NCBI RefSeq assembly: GCF_002843305.1
Contig: NZ_PGSG01000072.1
Span: 1 to 64,000, forward strand
DNA from: Streptomyces barkulensis
GTDB lineage: Bacteria > Actinomycetota > Actinomycetes > Streptomycetales > Streptomycetaceae
Direction: 5' to 3'
Length of the DNA: 64,000 nucleotides
Shown here: positions 34,357 through 43,430 of the stretch, piece after piece
How the letters are laid out: the number at the start of each line of letters is the position of its first letter
How positions within the stretch are numbered: the stretch's first letter is position 1
The notes under the pieces: generated by a model
Databases searched by the model: none
Told to the model about the DNA's origin: nothing
What the model saw: the letters and a program-made list of their open reading frames with translations, nothing else
Made by a program: the position numbers and the translations under genes

Positions 34357-35646
34357 ATGGGATTCCACGTCGACTCCGAGACCGGGCGGCTGCGCCGCGT
34401 CATCCTGCACCGCCCCGACCTGGAACTGAAACGGCTCACCCCGACCAACCGGGACGACCTGCTCTTCGACGACGTGCTGTGGGTGCGGCGGGCTCGCCAG
34501 GAGCACGACGGCTTCGCCGACGTCCTGCGCGACCGGGGCGTGGAGGTCCACCTGTTCGGCGATCTGCTGGCGGAGTCGCTGGAGGTCCCCGCCGCCCGCG
34601 CCTTCGTCCTGGACCGCACCTTCCACGAGAAGGAGTACGGGCCGCTGGCCGCCGACCACCTGCGGGCCGTCTTCGACGAGATGTCCGGGGCGGAGCTGGC
34701 CGAGGCGCTGGTGGGCGGGATGACCAAACGGGAGTACCTGGAGCGGCACCCCGAGCCGGTCTCGGTGCGCTTCCATGTGATGGACTTGGACGACTTCCTG
34801 GTCGCCCCGCTGCCCAACCACCTGTTCACCCGCGACACCTCCGCCTGGATCTACGACGGGGTGTCCATCAACGCCATGCGCTGGCCGGCCCGGCAGCGCG
34901 AGACGATCCACTTCGAGGCGATCTACCACCACCACCCGCTGTTCGCCCCCGCCCCCGCCCCCGGCGCGCCCGGCGCCCAGGACCCCCAAGCCCCGGACCT
35001 TGGCGTACCCGGGGGCAGGGGCTTCCACGTCTGGTCCGAGGGCCAGGGCGCCTACCCCTCCACCATCGAGGGCGGGGACGTGCTGGTCATCGGAGGCGGC
35101 GCGGTGCTCATCGGGATGAGCGAGCGCACCACCCCGCAGGCGGTGGAGATGCTGGCCCGGGGCCTGTTCGCGGCGGGCTCGGCCCGCACCATCGTGGCCC
35201 TGGACATGCCCAAGAAGCGTGCCCTGATGCACCTGGACACGGTGATGACGATGGTCGACGGCGACACCTTCACCCAGTACGCGGGCCTGGGCATGCTCCG
35301 CTCCTACACCATCGAGCCCGGCGCGGCCGAGTCGGAGCTGAAGGTCACCGACCACCCGCCCGAGCACATGCACCGCGCCATCGCCGCGGCCCTGGGCCTG
35401 GACGGCATCCGGGTGCTGACCGCGACCCAGGACGTGCACGCCGCCGAGCGCGAGCAGTGGGACGACGGCTGCAACGTGCTGGCCGTCGAGCCGGGCGTGG
35501 TCATCGCCTACGAGCGCAACGTCACCACCAACACGCACCTGCGCAAGCGGGGCATCGAGGTCATCACGATCCCCGGCAGCGAGCTGGGCCGGGGCCGGGG
35601 CGGGCCGCGCTGCATGAGCTGCCCGGTCGAGCGCGACGCGGTGTAG
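34357..35646 (+). CDS. arcA: arginine deiminase
   Basis: A 429-residue guanidino-group hydrolase converting arginine to citrulline and ammonia. Visible motifs are [51 protein letters not shown] with the catalytic His, and the catalytic Cys (C419) in [12 protein letters not shown] near the C-terminus. A Pro/Ala-rich insertion ([18 protein letters not shown]) of about 25 residues is unusual. Together with the following ornithine carbamoyltransferase it forms two steps of the ADI pathway; carbamate kinase is not in the window. Confidence 0.95.
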   Translation: MGFHVDSETGRLRRVILHRPDLELKRLTPTNRDDLLFDDVLWVRRARQEHDGFADVLRDRGVEVHLFGDLLAESLEVPAARAFVLDRTFHEKEYGPLAADHLRAVFDEMSGAELAEALVGGMTKREYLERHPEPVSVRFHVMDLDDFLVAPLPNHLFTRDTSAWIYDGVSINAMRWPARQRETIHFEAIYHHHPLFAPAPAPGAPGAQDPQAPDLGVPGGRGFHVWSEGQGAYPSTIEGGDVLVIGGGAVLIGMSERTTPQAVEMLARGLFAAGSARTIVALDMPKKRALMHLDTVMTMVDGDTFTQYAGLGMLRSYTIEPGAAESELKVTDHPPEHMHRAIAAALGLDGIRVLTATQDVHAAEREQWDDGCNVLAVEPGVVIAYERNVTTNTHLRKRGIEVITIPGSELGRGRGGPRCMSCPVERDAV

Positions 35647-35732
35647 GCGCGGGCACAGAGCGCGGACGCGACAGGGGAGGGGCGCGGGGGCGGGCGCCCG
35701 TAGGGGTACGGTCCGGGATGGGGACACCCCTC

Positions 35733-35750
35733 TCTGCATAGAGATGCGAT
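35733..35750 (+). promoter_or_regulatory. candidate ARG box upstream of ornithine carbamoyltransferase gene
   Basis: An AT-rich 18-mer, TCTGCATAGAGATGCGAT, has the TGnATA...ATnC core of ArgR operators (9 of 18 positions fit the E. coli-type consensus). It lies 62 bases before the ATG in an otherwise GC-rich gap, followed by TATAGA at 35757-35762, which could be a -10 element. Weak, single-site evidence. Confidence 0.35.
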
Positions 35751-35811
35751 TGTTCGTATAGACTTCCGGCTTCCCTGCCGTATCCGACGCGACAGTCCCC
35801 AGGAGACCCCC

Positions 35812-36816
35812 ATGGCGATCGATCTCACGGGCCGCCACTTCCTCAAGGAGCTGGACTTCACCCCCGAGGAGTTCCGCCACCTGATCGAGCTGGCCGCCGA
35901 ACTGAAGGCGGCCCGGCGTGCGGGCGCCGAGGAGCAGCGGCTGCGGGGGCGCGGCATCGCGCTGATCTTCGAGAAGACCTCCACCCGCACCCGCTGCGCC
36001 TTCGAGACCGCCGCCGCCCAGCAGGGCGCCCACACCACCTACCTCGACCCGTCCGGCTCCCAGATCGGCCACAAGGAGTCGGTGCGCGACACCGCCCGGG
36101 TGCTGGGGCGGATGTACGACGCGATCGAGTACCGGGGCAGTAGCCAGGACGCGGTGGAGGAGCTGGCCGCCCACGCCGGCGTCCCCGTCTACAACGGGCT
36201 CACCGACGACTGGCACCCCACCCAGATGCTCGCCGACGTGCTCACCATGACCGAGCACTGCGACAAGCCGCTGACGCGGACCGCCTACGCCTACCTCGGC
36301 GACGCCCGCAACAACATGGGCAACTCCTACCTGGTCACCGGCGCCCTGCTCGGCATGGACGTGCGTATCGTCGCGCCGCGGAGCCTGTGGCCCGAGGAGC
36401 CGGTGGTCGCCGCCGCCCGCTCCCTGGCGAGGACCACCGGCGCCCGCGTCACCCTCACCGAGAAGGTCGAGGAGGGTGTGCTGGGGGCCGACTTCGTCGC
36501 CACCGACGTGTGGGTGTCGATGGGCGAGCCCAAGGAGGTCTGGGAGGAGCGCATCGAGCTGCTGCGGCCGTACGCCGTCACCATGGACGTTCTGCGCGCC
36601 ACCGGCAACCCGCGCGTCCGCTTCCTGCACTGCCTGCCCGCCTTCCACGACCTGGGCACGGCCGTGGGCCGGGAGATCCACCAGCGGTACGGCCTGGAGT
36701 CGCTGGAGGTGACGGACGAGGTGTTCGAGTCGGAGCACTCGGTCGTCTTCGACGAGGCGGAGAACCGCATGCACACCATCAAGGCGGTCATGGTCGCCAC
36801 TCTCGCGGGGGCATAG
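35812..36816 (+). CDS. arcB: ornithine carbamoyltransferase
   Basis: A 334-residue OTC. Carbamoyl phosphate is bound by [13 protein letters not shown] and ornithine by [10 protein letters not shown] (catalytic Cys) and [14 protein letters not shown]. In the direction matching the ADI pathway it splits citrulline into ornithine and carbamoyl phosphate; biosynthetic use is equally possible chemically. The position directly after arginine deiminase favours the catabolic role. A possible ARG box lies upstream. ATG preceded by AGGAGA. Confidence 0.95.
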   Translation: MAIDLTGRHFLKELDFTPEEFRHLIELAAELKAARRAGAEEQRLRGRGIALIFEKTSTRTRCAFETAAAQQGAHTTYLDPSGSQIGHKESVRDTARVLGRMYDAIEYRGSSQDAVEELAAHAGVPVYNGLTDDWHPTQMLADVLTMTEHCDKPLTRTAYAYLGDARNNMGNSYLVTGALLGMDVRIVAPRSLWPEEPVVAAARSLARTTGARVTLTEKVEEGVLGADFVATDVWVSMGEPKEVWEERIELLRPYAVTMDVLRATGNPRVRFLHCLPAFHDLGTAVGREIHQRYGLESLEVTDEVFESEHSVVFDEAENRMHTIKAVMVATLAGA

Positions 36817-36952
36817 GCGCTGCCACCCCCGCGGGGGCGCAGACGCCGCCGCCCTCGCGGGGGCATGGTGCTCACCGCGGGCGCACGGGCATTGTCAGAG
36901 GGTGCGCCTAGGGTTCGAGGCGACACCCGCCGTCCGGCCCGGAAGGCCCCCC

Positions 36953-37654
36953 ATGCCCGCCCAGCGAACCCCGCGCCCCCGTCGCACACCGCCCGCCCCG
37001 CCGGCTCCACGGGAGCTGGCCGACCTGCCCTACGCGGAGTACCTCCAGCCGTTCGACGGCGGGCGGCTGGAGCGGGAGCGCACCTACGACACCGTCCACT
37101 TCGACGGGGACGGCTTCCACGGCGCGGACGCCGGCGGCGCCGGCTTCGTGGAGTCCGCCTTCACCTCGGTCGGGTTCGACGGCGGGCGCTACCGGCGGGC
37201 GCGCTTCAACGACGTGTGGCTGCACACCGTGCGATGGGTGGGCGCCGACCTGGCCGAGACCGACTGGACGGACACCGAGGCCGTCTCCGGCGCCCTGGCC
37301 GGGGTGGAGGCGTTCGAGGCGCGGATGCGCCGCGTGACGTTCTTCAACTGCAAGCTCGACTCGGTCAACCTCCGCGCCGCGCGCCTGCGCGACGTGTACT
37401 TCGTGGACTGCCTGCTGCGCGATGTGGACTTCGGCGAGGCGGCCCTGGAGGGCGTGGCGTTCCCCGGCTCGGTCCTGGACGGGGTGCGGCTGGAGAAGGC
37501 GAGGCTCACACGGGTCGATCTGCGCGGCGCGGCCGGGCTGGGGATCACGGCGGGCCACGACTCGCTCAGGGGCGCGATCGTCGGCCCGGCGCAACTGCTG
37601 GACCTCGCCCCCGCGCTCGCCCGGGCGCTGGGCATCGAGGTCCGCGACGACTGA
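36953..37654 (+). CDS. pentapeptide-repeat protein
   Basis: A 233-residue protein with a right-handed quadrilateral beta-helix pattern: A/V-D/N-F/L-x-x steps such as FTSVGFDGGRYRRARFNDVW, CKLDSVNLRAARLRDVYF and DVDFGEAALEGVAFP. Relatives mimic DNA shape (MfpA/Qnr) or are structural; this one cannot be assigned. The ATG at 36953 has GGAAGG upstream; an ORF extension of 17 residues upstream lacks support. Its stop lies in a 20-bp tandem repeat. Confidence 0.88.
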   Translation: MPAQRTPRPRRTPPAPPAPRELADLPYAEYLQPFDGGRLERERTYDTVHFDGDGFHGADAGGAGFVESAFTSVGFDGGRYRRARFNDVWLHTVRWVGADLAETDWTDTEAVSGALAGVEAFEARMRRVTFFNCKLDSVNLRAARLRDVYFVDCLLRDVDFGEAALEGVAFPGSVLDGVRLEKARLTRVDLRGAAGLGITAGHDSLRGAIVGPAQLLDLAPALARALGIEVRDD

Positions 37655-37685
37655 GGACGACCGAGGACGACTGAGGACGACCGAG
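37646..37685 (+). repeat. 20-bp tandem repeat over the end of the pentapeptide gene
   Basis: Two exact copies of GACGACTGAGGACGACCGAG (37646-37665 and 37666-37685). The first copy contains the stop codon of the pentapeptide gene. Further imprecise repeats of a GAGACCCGGCACATC unit follow at 37731-37790. The 236-bp gap before the ABC gene otherwise holds no gene. Confidence 0.8.
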
Positions 37686-37890
37686 GAGACGCACCGTGCC
37701 CGCACATCCGTTACGACCCCGCCGACCGGTGAGACCCGGCACATCAGGGAGACCCGGCACATCCGGGAGCCCCGGGAGACCCGGGGCATCCGGTGGGGGA
37801 AATCCCCGGGAAGCGATGAGTCCAGTGCCCCCGGACGGTCCGAAGGACGAGGGAAGCCGCACAACCGACGAGCGACGAGGACGACGGAAC

Positions 37891-38907
37891 ATGGGCGAGA
37901 GCGCATCCGGCCTGGCGATCGAGACATCCGGGCTGGTCAAGGTGTTCGGGGAGACCCGTGCGGTGGACGGCGTGGACCTCGCCGTCCCGGCGGGCACGGT
38001 CTACGGGGTCCTCGGTCCCAACGGGGCGGGCAAGACCACCACGGTCAAGATGCTCGCCACCCTGCTGCGCCCCGACGGCGGCCGGGCCCGGGTCTTCGGG
38101 CACGACGTACTGCACGAGGCCGACGCCGTACGCGCCCGGGTGAGCCTGACCGGGCAGTACGCCTCGGTGGACGAGGACCTGACCGGCGCGGAGAACCTGA
38201 TCCTGCTGGGCAGGCTGCTGGGCCACCGCAAGCCCGCCGCCCGGCGGCGGGCCGAGCAGCTGCTGGAGGCCTTCGGGCTCGCCGAGGCGGCGGGCAAACA
38301 GGTCAAGAACTACTCGGGCGGCATGCGGCGCCGCATCGACATCGCCGCGTCCATCCTCAACACCCCCGACCTGCTCTTCCTGGACGAGCCGACCACCGGC
38401 CTGGACCCGCGCAGCCGCAACCAGGTGTGGGACATCGTGCGGGCGGTGGTCTCCCGGGGCACCACGGTGCTGCTGACCACCCAGTACCTCGACGAGGCCG
38501 ACCAGCTCGCCTCCCGTATCGCCGTCATCGACCACGGAAAGGTCATCGCCGAGGGCACCAAGGGCGAGCTGAAGGCCTCGGTGGGCGCCGGCGCGGTGCA
38601 TCTGCGGCTGCGGGACGCCGAGCGGCGGCCCGAGGCCGAGCGGCTGCTCGCCCGCGTCCTGGAGGCACGCATCCAGCTCGATCCCGACCCGGTGGCCCTG
38701 ACCGCCCGCGTCGGCCTGCGCGGCGACGGCGCGGGCGCGGCCGAGCAGGCCTCCCGGGCGCTGGCGGAACTGGCCCGCTCCGGCATCACCGTCGACACCT
38801 TCTCGCTGGGCCAGCCCAGTCTGGACGAGGTCTTCCTCGCCCTCACCGACCGCCCCGCCGCCCGTACCGGCGCCCCCGCGAACGAGGAAGAGGAGATCCC
38901 GGCATGA
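37891..38907 (+). CDS. DrrA-type ABC transporter ATP-binding protein
   Basis: A 338-residue ATPase of the daunorubicin-resistance (DrrA) family: Walker [10 protein letters not shown], signature [13 protein letters not shown], Walker [13 protein letters not shown], and the DrrA-type C-terminal extension ending with [14 protein letters not shown]. It powers export of a drug, lipid or pigment through the coupled permease. The ATG at 37891 is weakly preceded by GAGGACGACGG. Its stop overlaps the permease start (ATGA). Confidence 0.93.
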   Translation: MGESASGLAIETSGLVKVFGETRAVDGVDLAVPAGTVYGVLGPNGAGKTTTVKMLATLLRPDGGRARVFGHDVLHEADAVRARVSLTGQYASVDEDLTGAENLILLGRLLGHRKPAARRRAEQLLEAFGLAEAAGKQVKNYSGGMRRRIDIAASILNTPDLLFLDEPTTGLDPRSRNQVWDIVRAVVSRGTTVLLTTQYLDEADQLASRIAVIDHGKVIAEGTKGELKASVGAGAVHLRLRDAERRPEAERLLARVLEARIQLDPDPVALTARVGLRGDGAGAAEQASRALAELARSGITVDTFSLGQPSLDEVFLALTDRPAARTGAPANEEEEIPA

Positions 38908-39767
38908 GCACCGCCACGACCCGCGGACAGCACACCGGTGAGGCCGTCGAGCCGGCCCCCGCGGCGGCCGAGACCCTGGCCGGCCTGCTGGTCTCCGGGG
39001 AGCGCCCGCCCCGCCCCAGCGCCTGGGCCGCCTCCGCCGCCTTCGGCTGGCGGGCGGTGCTGAAGATCAAGCACGTGCCCGAGCAGCTCTTCGACGTCAC
39101 CGTCTTCCCGGTCATGATGGTGCTGATGTTCACCTACCTCTTCGGGGGCGCACTGGCCGGATCGACCGACCAGTACGTGCAGTTCCTGCTGCCGGGCATC
39201 CTGGTGATGAACATCGTGATGATCACCATGTACACCGGGGTGGCGGTCAACATCGACATCGCCAAGGGCGTCTTCGACCGGTTCCGCACCCTGCCGATCT
39301 GGCGCCCCTCGGCGATGGTCGGCTATCTGCTCGGCGACATGCTGCGCTACACCATCGCCTGCGCGGTGATGCTGGCACTCGGCCTGGTGCTGGGCTTCCG
39401 CCCGGCCGGCGGCGTGCCCGGAGTGGCGGCCGGGGTGGCACTGCTGATCGTCTTCGCGTTCGCCTTCTCGTGGATCTGGACGATGTTCGGCCTGATGCTG
39501 CGCACCGAGAAGTCGGTGATGGGCGTCAGCATGATGGTGATCTTCCCGCTGACGTTCCTCAGCAACGTCTTCGTCGACCCGTCCACCATGCCCGGCTGGC
39601 TCCAGGCCTTCGTCAACAACAGCCCCGTGACCCATCTGGCCTCGGCGGTGCGCGGACTGATGGCGGGCGACTGGCCCGCCACCGAGATCGCCTGGTCGCT
39701 GGGGTGGGGCGCGGTGCTGGTGGCCGTCTTCGGAACGGCCACCATGCGCCTGTACAACCGCAAGTGA
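38904..39767 (+). CDS. DrrB-type ABC-2 permease
   Basis: A 287-residue membrane protein with six hydrophobic helices, including [20 protein letters not shown] and [19 protein letters not shown], the amphipathic loop [16 protein letters not shown] and the C-terminal [20 protein letters not shown] typical of the ABC-2/DrrB family. The first 45 residues are cytoplasmic. It forms the channel of the exporter with the preceding ATPase. Substrate unknown. A strong terminator follows. Confidence 0.93.
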   Translation: MSTATTRGQHTGEAVEPAPAAAETLAGLLVSGERPPRPSAWAASAAFGWRAVLKIKHVPEQLFDVTVFPVMMVLMFTYLFGGALAGSTDQYVQFLLPGILVMNIVMITMYTGVAVNIDIAKGVFDRFRTLPIWRPSAMVGYLLGDMLRYTIACAVMLALGLVLGFRPAGGVPGVAAGVALLIVFAFAFSWIWTMFGLMLRTEKSVMGVSMMVIFPLTFLSNVFVDPSTMPGWLQAFVNNSPVTHLASAVRGLMAGDWPATEIAWSLGWGAVLVAVFGTATMRLYNRK

Positions 39768-39771
39768 GCGC

Positions 39772-39808
39772 CGGCCGGGGCCGGGGCCGCCCACTCCGGC
39801 CCCGGCCG
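39772..39808. terminator. bidirectional hairpin terminator
   Basis: Perfect 13-bp stem CGGCCGGGGCCGG (39772-39784) with CCGGCCCCGGCCG (39796-39808), 11-base loop, between the converging permease and membrane-protein genes. Confidence 0.82.
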
Positions 39809-39811
39809 TGT

Positions 39812-40744
39812 TCACGGAAGGCGGCCCGTCTGGTTGGTGTCGCCGGGCGCGGGACGCAGGGTGAGGTCCCTGTACGGCGCCAGGGCCTTTGCCGCCTCCA
39901 CGACGTCCGGCGCCACCCACTGGTTCCAGCGTGAGCTGGTCACCACGGCCCGCAGTGCCTCGAAGGACAGCGGAGGACGGGAGGCCAGGACCGGCCCGTC
40001 CTCCAGGTCCCAGCCGTTGGAGGTGCCGACGACGATCCGGGTGCCGTCGGTGCGCAGCAGGTCGGCGTGGCGGCGGATCAGCAGGCCGGAGCGGTCCTCG
40101 TACGCCATGAGCACCGAACCGTCGTCGAGGTTGGCGACGGTGCAGGCCGTCATCCTGCCCTCGCCCCTGTTCTCGTCGCAGGAGTAGAAGCGCTCCAGAT
40201 ACTCCGTTCCCCGTGCGCCGCGGTCACGGCCGAAGCCGCCCTGCACATTGACCGTCACCTCGGCCCGGCCGACCCCTGTGGCGACCTTCAGACTTCCGCT
40301 GGTGTCGATGTATGTGAGGTCGGGAGGGAAACTGTCCTGACCTTCGTAGTACGAGGTGCCGGTGCCGGCCGGCAGTAGCTCCCGGAGCGTGTGCACGGTG
40401 GCGCGGCCCGTCAGAGCGACCTTGTCCTCGGGCGGTTCGGGGTCGCGCGGCAGATGCGAGAAGTCGGGGAAGTCCACCTCGTCGGAACCGCCGGCCGGCG
40501 CCTCGGGCAGCGCCTGCACCACGGTGCCGCTCCCCATGGTCGGCAGATACGCCCCGAACACCGAGACACCCGCGGTCAGTGCGGCGGCCACCGCGCACAG
40601 GGAGACCGCCTGTGCGGCCCGCCGCCGTCTGCGCAGGCGGAGGCCGCGGACCGTCGCGCCGTCGACCAGCGACGGCAGGGGCGGCCGCACACCGCCCACG
40701 GTTTCCTTCATCACGGCCGACAGTCGCCGCTCATCGGGTTCCAC
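39812..40744 (-). CDS. CU044_5270-like membrane protein, probable sigma-factor partner
   Basis: A 310-residue protein: about 40 cytoplasmic residues with a basic stop (RGLRLRRRRRAAQ), one membrane helix (AVSLCAVAAALTAGVSVFGAY) and an extracytoplasmic domain. The overall layout, with genes always downstream of SigE-family sigma factors in streptomycetes, fits the CU044_5270 group, thought to act like anti-sigma factors. It starts (GTG) 90 bases after the sigma gene stop on the same strand. No zinc anti-sigma HxxxCxxC motif is present. Confidence 0.78.
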   Translation of the reverse strand: MEPDERRLSAVMKETVGGVRPPLPSLVDGATVRGLRLRRRRRAAQAVSLCAVAAALTAGVSVFGAYLPTMGSGTVVQALPEAPAGGSDEVDFPDFSHLPRDPEPPEDKVALTGRATVHTLRELLPAGTGTSYYEGQDSFPPDLTYIDTSGSLKVATGVGRAEVTVNVQGGFGRDRGARGTEYLERFYSCDENRGEGRMTACTVANLDDGSVLMAYEDRSGLLIRRHADLLRTDGTRIVVGTSNGWDLEDGPVLASRPPLSFEALRAVVTSSRWNQWVAPDVVEAAKALAPYRDLTLRPAPGDTNQTGRLP

Positions 40745-40834
40745 GGGAAATCACCGGCTTTCTCCGTACGGGCATGGACACACAACTCATGGATCGGGAT
40801 GGAAGAGCGCGGGAGGGGCGACCGGTGTCGGTGC

Positions 40835-41353
40835 TCATCCGCTCGCCAGCGAATCGAGCTCGCCGCCCAGCGCATCGCGCAACCGTGCCAGGGCACGCAT
40901 GCTGCGGTTGCGGACCGAGCCGGCACTCACGCCCAGCTCGGTGGCGGTCTGCTCCACGCTGCGGTCCTCCCAGTAGCGCAGCACCAGTACCGCCCGGTCC
41001 TTGTGGGGCAGCTCGCCGAGCACCCGCAGCAGAGTCACCCGCAGCGCGGGGTCGGAGCCGCCGGAGGCGACCGCTTCGGGTACGGCCTCGACCGGCCGTT
41101 CGCCGCTGCGCCGCAGTCGCCGCTGGGAGATGTGGGCGCGGATCATGATCGTACGGACATAGGCGTCGGGGTCGTCCGCGCGCCGCACCCGCCGCCAGGA
41201 CGCGAACGCCCTGCCGAGCGCGGTCTGCGTCAGGTCCTCGGCCTGGTGCCAGTCACCTCCGGTCAGCAACAGCGCGGTACGGAACAGCCGACTGCCGGAG
41301 CTGCTCGCGAACTCCCGGAACTCCTCCAGGCGTTGCGTCGGTCTCTCCACCAC
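40835..41353 (-). CDS. SigE-family RNA polymerase sigma factor (ECF-like)
   Basis: Region 2 is LFRTALLLTGGDWHQAEDLTQTALGRAF with SWRRVRRADDPDAYVRTIM; region 4 is LGELPHKDRAVLVLRYWEDR and VSAGSVRNRSMRALARLRD. About 172 residues from GTG 41353, which has GAGAGGG five to six bases upstream; a GTG at 41386 would give 183 residues but lacks a spaced ribosome-binding site. Directs transcription of an unknown regulon; the downstream membrane protein is its likely partner. Confidence 0.9.
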   Translation of the reverse strand: MVERPTQRLEEFREFASSSGSRLFRTALLLTGGDWHQAEDLTQTALGRAFASWRRVRRADDPDAYVRTIMIRAHISQRRLRRSGERPVEAVPEAVASGGSDPALRVTLLRVLGELPHKDRAVLVLRYWEDRSVEQTATELGVSAGSVRNRSMRALARLRDALGGELDSLASG

Positions 41354-41465
41354 GGTGTCCCTCTCGCCGTCCGTCTCCGCCGTCACCCCGTAGGACGCTT
41401 CGGGGGAGAGGTTCTGTCACAGAGGTTCTGCGGAGGCTCCGCGGCGAACCCGGAAAGGAGAAGTC

Positions 41466-42275
41466 TCAGACCCTGTCCGCCCAGGGGGCGGACAGGGCGC
41501 AGGTCTCGTCGTAGGTGGGCAGCGGCGGGGGCGGGGCGGCCGGGTCGGCGAGGGAGGCGGCCAGTTCCACGGCGCGCTGGAGGGCGGCGCGGAACAGCAG
41601 CGATCCCAGGCTGATCCGGGCCGCGCCCAGTTCGGCCAGCCGCTCGCGGGTGGGGCCGCCGGGGGAGTACAGGACGTTCAGCGGGGCGTCCAGCTCGCCG
41701 GCCAGCGCCCGGATGCCGTCCTCGTCCGCGAGGCCGGGCACGAAGACGCCGTCCGCCCCGGCCTCCCGGTAGGCGCGGGCCCGGCGGTACGCGGCGGCCG
41801 TGGTGGGGTCGGCGGCCAGCCAGTGGGTGTCGGTGCGGGCGTTGACGAACAGCGCCGGGGCGGCCTCCTTGACGGCCGCGATCTTCTCCGCGTGGTGTGC
41901 CGGGTCGGCCAGGTGCCCGCCGGGCAGCCCGTCCTCCAGGTTCACCCCGGCCACCCCCGCCTCGGCCAGTTCCCGCACCAGACGGGCGACCTGCGCGGGG
42001 TCCTCGGAGAACCCGCCCTCGACGTCCACGCTGACGGGCACCGGCAGCCGGGCCAGCCGCCGTCCCAGCGCCAGGGTCCGCTCCCGCGCGGCCCCCGCGG
42101 CGTCGGGCAGTCCGGCCGCGGCGGCCACCCCCAGGCTGCTGGTCCCGACGGCGGGGAAGCCGTGCGCGGCCAGGGCGGCGGCCGAGGCGTGGTCCCAGGC
42201 ACAGGGCAGCAGCAGCGGCCGCCCGCGGCGGTGCAGCGCGCGGAAGGCGGCGGACGCGGCGGACGTGTTCACCAC
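41466..42275 (-). CDS. isocitrate lyase/PEP mutase family protein
   Basis: A 269-residue TIM-barrel enzyme: LLLPCAWDHASAAALAAHGF, SVDVEGGFSEDPAQV, GVNLEDGLPGG, FVNARTDTHW and FVPGLADEDGIRAL with the Mg-binding D/E residues of the ICL/PEPM superfamily. The short form resembles carboxyphosphonoenolpyruvate mutase-like and oxaloacetate-decarboxylase-like members. No KKCGH-type isocitrate lyase motif is present. GTG with GGAGAGGGGAG upstream. A short in-frame-shifted ORF with a good start lies just upstream (see next). Confidence 0.87.
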   Translation of the reverse strand: MVNTSAASAAFRALHRRGRPLLLPCAWDHASAAALAAHGFPAVGTSSLGVAAAAGLPDAAGAARERTLALGRRLARLPVPVSVDVEGGFSEDPAQVARLVRELAEAGVAGVNLEDGLPGGHLADPAHHAEKIAAVKEAAPALFVNARTDTHWLAADPTTAAAYRRARAYREAGADGVFVPGLADEDGIRALAGELDAPLNVLYSPGGPTRERLAELGAARISLGSLLFRAALQRAVELAASLADPAAPPPPLPTYDETCALSAPWADRV

Positions 42276-42414
42276 GGACGGCTCCCCTCTCCTCCGACGC
42301 CGGCTCGATGACCCCCTCCACGATCTGCACCCGGTCCCCCCGGATGTGCTGGATCGCGTACTTCAGCGCTGTTTCCGGGTCGGCGGCTGCATACGAGTGC
42401 GGCTGGGCGCTCAT
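42268..42414 (-). CDS. possible small protein upstream of PEP-mutase-like gene (end uncertain)
   Basis: An ATG at 42414 with a near-ideal GGAGGA ribosome-binding site opens a frame whose first 45 residues look protein-like (MSAQPHSYAAADPETALKYA, IQHIRGDRVQIVEGVIEP) and have normal codon bias. The frame then enters the mutase gene in another phase, becoming Arg/Pro-rich without a stop until 41383. Either the true stop has been lost by a frameshift, or this is a short coding remnant. The end given is only where protein-like sequence ceases. No family recognised. Confidence 0.35.
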
Positions 42415-42537
42415 CGGTCCTCCACGGACGGTGTGGGTGCAGCATGACGACATTCCCGGGGCTACCGCAATCCGGGACGGCCCGCCGCTTCCCGGTCCTC
42501 GTGTCGCCCGTACGGGGGAACCCTCCGGCGGCGGTCC

Positions 42538-43356
42538 TCATGCCGTGGCCTCCGCCGTCTCCGCCGTACGGGAAGTGCCCGCCGGCTCGTCGCCGAGGTC
42601 GGTGCCGGTCAGGCCCAGCAGTTCGCGCAGGGCGTGCCGCCCGGCATCGGTCACGCGCAGCGCCCGCCGGGTGCCGATCCGCTCGCACCAGCCGGCCTCC
42701 AGGGCGTGCCGGCACAGCGCGGCCCCGGCGGCGCCGGCCAGGTGGGGGCGGCGCTCGGTCCAGTCCAGGCAGGCGCGGGCCGCCGGGCGGCGGCCGTACG
42801 GGCGGGCCCTCAGGTCGATGCCGAGCCCGCCGAACCACCGCAGCCCGGCACCGGTCACCGCGAACCCGGCCTCCTGCCGCAGCAGCCCCCGCTCCAGCAG
42901 GGCGTCGGTGAGCGCGACCCCCAGGCGTCCGGCCAGGTGGTCGTAGCAGGTGCGGGCCCGGGCCATCGCCGTGTTCGCGGAGGCCTCCCGCAGGGAGCGC
43001 GCGGCGGGCGGGGGCCCCGCGTGCGCGGCCAGCTCCTCGACCAGACGCGCGGACGAGGGGTCTGCCAGCCGCACGTAGCGGTGCCGGCCCTGGCGCTCCT
43101 GGGTCAGCAGGCCCCCGGCCACCAGTTTGTCCAGGTGCTCGCCGGCCGTGGACGGCGCGACGTGGGCCAGCCGGGCCAGCTCGCCCGCCGTCCACGCCCG
43201 CCCGTCCAGCAGCGCCAGGCAGAACAGGGCCCTGGTGTCGTCGGCGAGCAGCCCGGCGAGCCGGGCGAGGCCGGAGCCGGCGTGCCCGGGGCGCCGTGCG
43301 GAAGGGGACGGGCGGGTTCGGCGGGTGCGGTCGGGGGAGTCCATGGCGCCCATCAT
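42538..43356 (-). CDS. ArsR-type winged-helix transcriptional regulator
   Basis: A 272-residue regulator. The winged helix is at about 30-100 (LADDTRALFCLALLDGRAWT, ELARLAHVAPSTAGEHLDKL, GLLTQERQGRHRYVRLAD). The C-terminal half (RTCYDHLAGRLGVALTDALL, RPYGRRPAARACLDWTERRP) is the conserved effector part of a large ArsR subfamily in streptomycetes. Start ATG 43356; two further in-frame ATGs follow. A perfect 13-bp palindrome lies six bases upstream and probably mediates autoregulation. Confidence 0.88.
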   Translation of the reverse strand: MMGAMDSPDRTRRTRPSPSARRPGHAGSGLARLAGLLADDTRALFCLALLDGRAWTAGELARLAHVAPSTAGEHLDKLVAGGLLTQERQGRHRYVRLADPSSARLVEELAAHAGPPPAARSLREASANTAMARARTCYDHLAGRLGVALTDALLERGLLRQEAGFAVTGAGLRWFGGLGIDLRARPYGRRPAARACLDWTERRPHLAGAAGAALCRHALEAGWCERIGTRRALRVTDAGRHALRELLGLTGTDLGDEPAGTSRTAETAEATA

Positions 43357-43361
43357 GCGGG

Positions 43362-43393
43362 CCGGTCGTTTCGGCGGGTACCGAAACGACCGG
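43362..43393. promoter_or_regulatory. palindromic operator upstream of ArsR-type gene
   Basis: Arms CCGGTCGTTTCGG (43362-43374) and CCGAAACGACCGG (43381-43393) are perfect inverted repeats with a six-base spacer. The core GTTTCGG...CCGAAAC begins six bases from the ATG at 43356. Position and symmetry fit an autoregulatory operator. A three-fold GTACCCCGGCA-type repeat follows at 43396-43426. Confidence 0.7.
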
Positions 43394-43430
43394 CGGTACC
43401 CCGGCAGTACCCCGGCAGTACCCGGGCCCC

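Noticed and set aside
33193..36774. 1193-codon minus-strand frame opposite pnkp, arcA and arcB
   Set aside because: The plus-strand genes are unambiguous; the antisense product has His/Val/Gly-rich low complexity.
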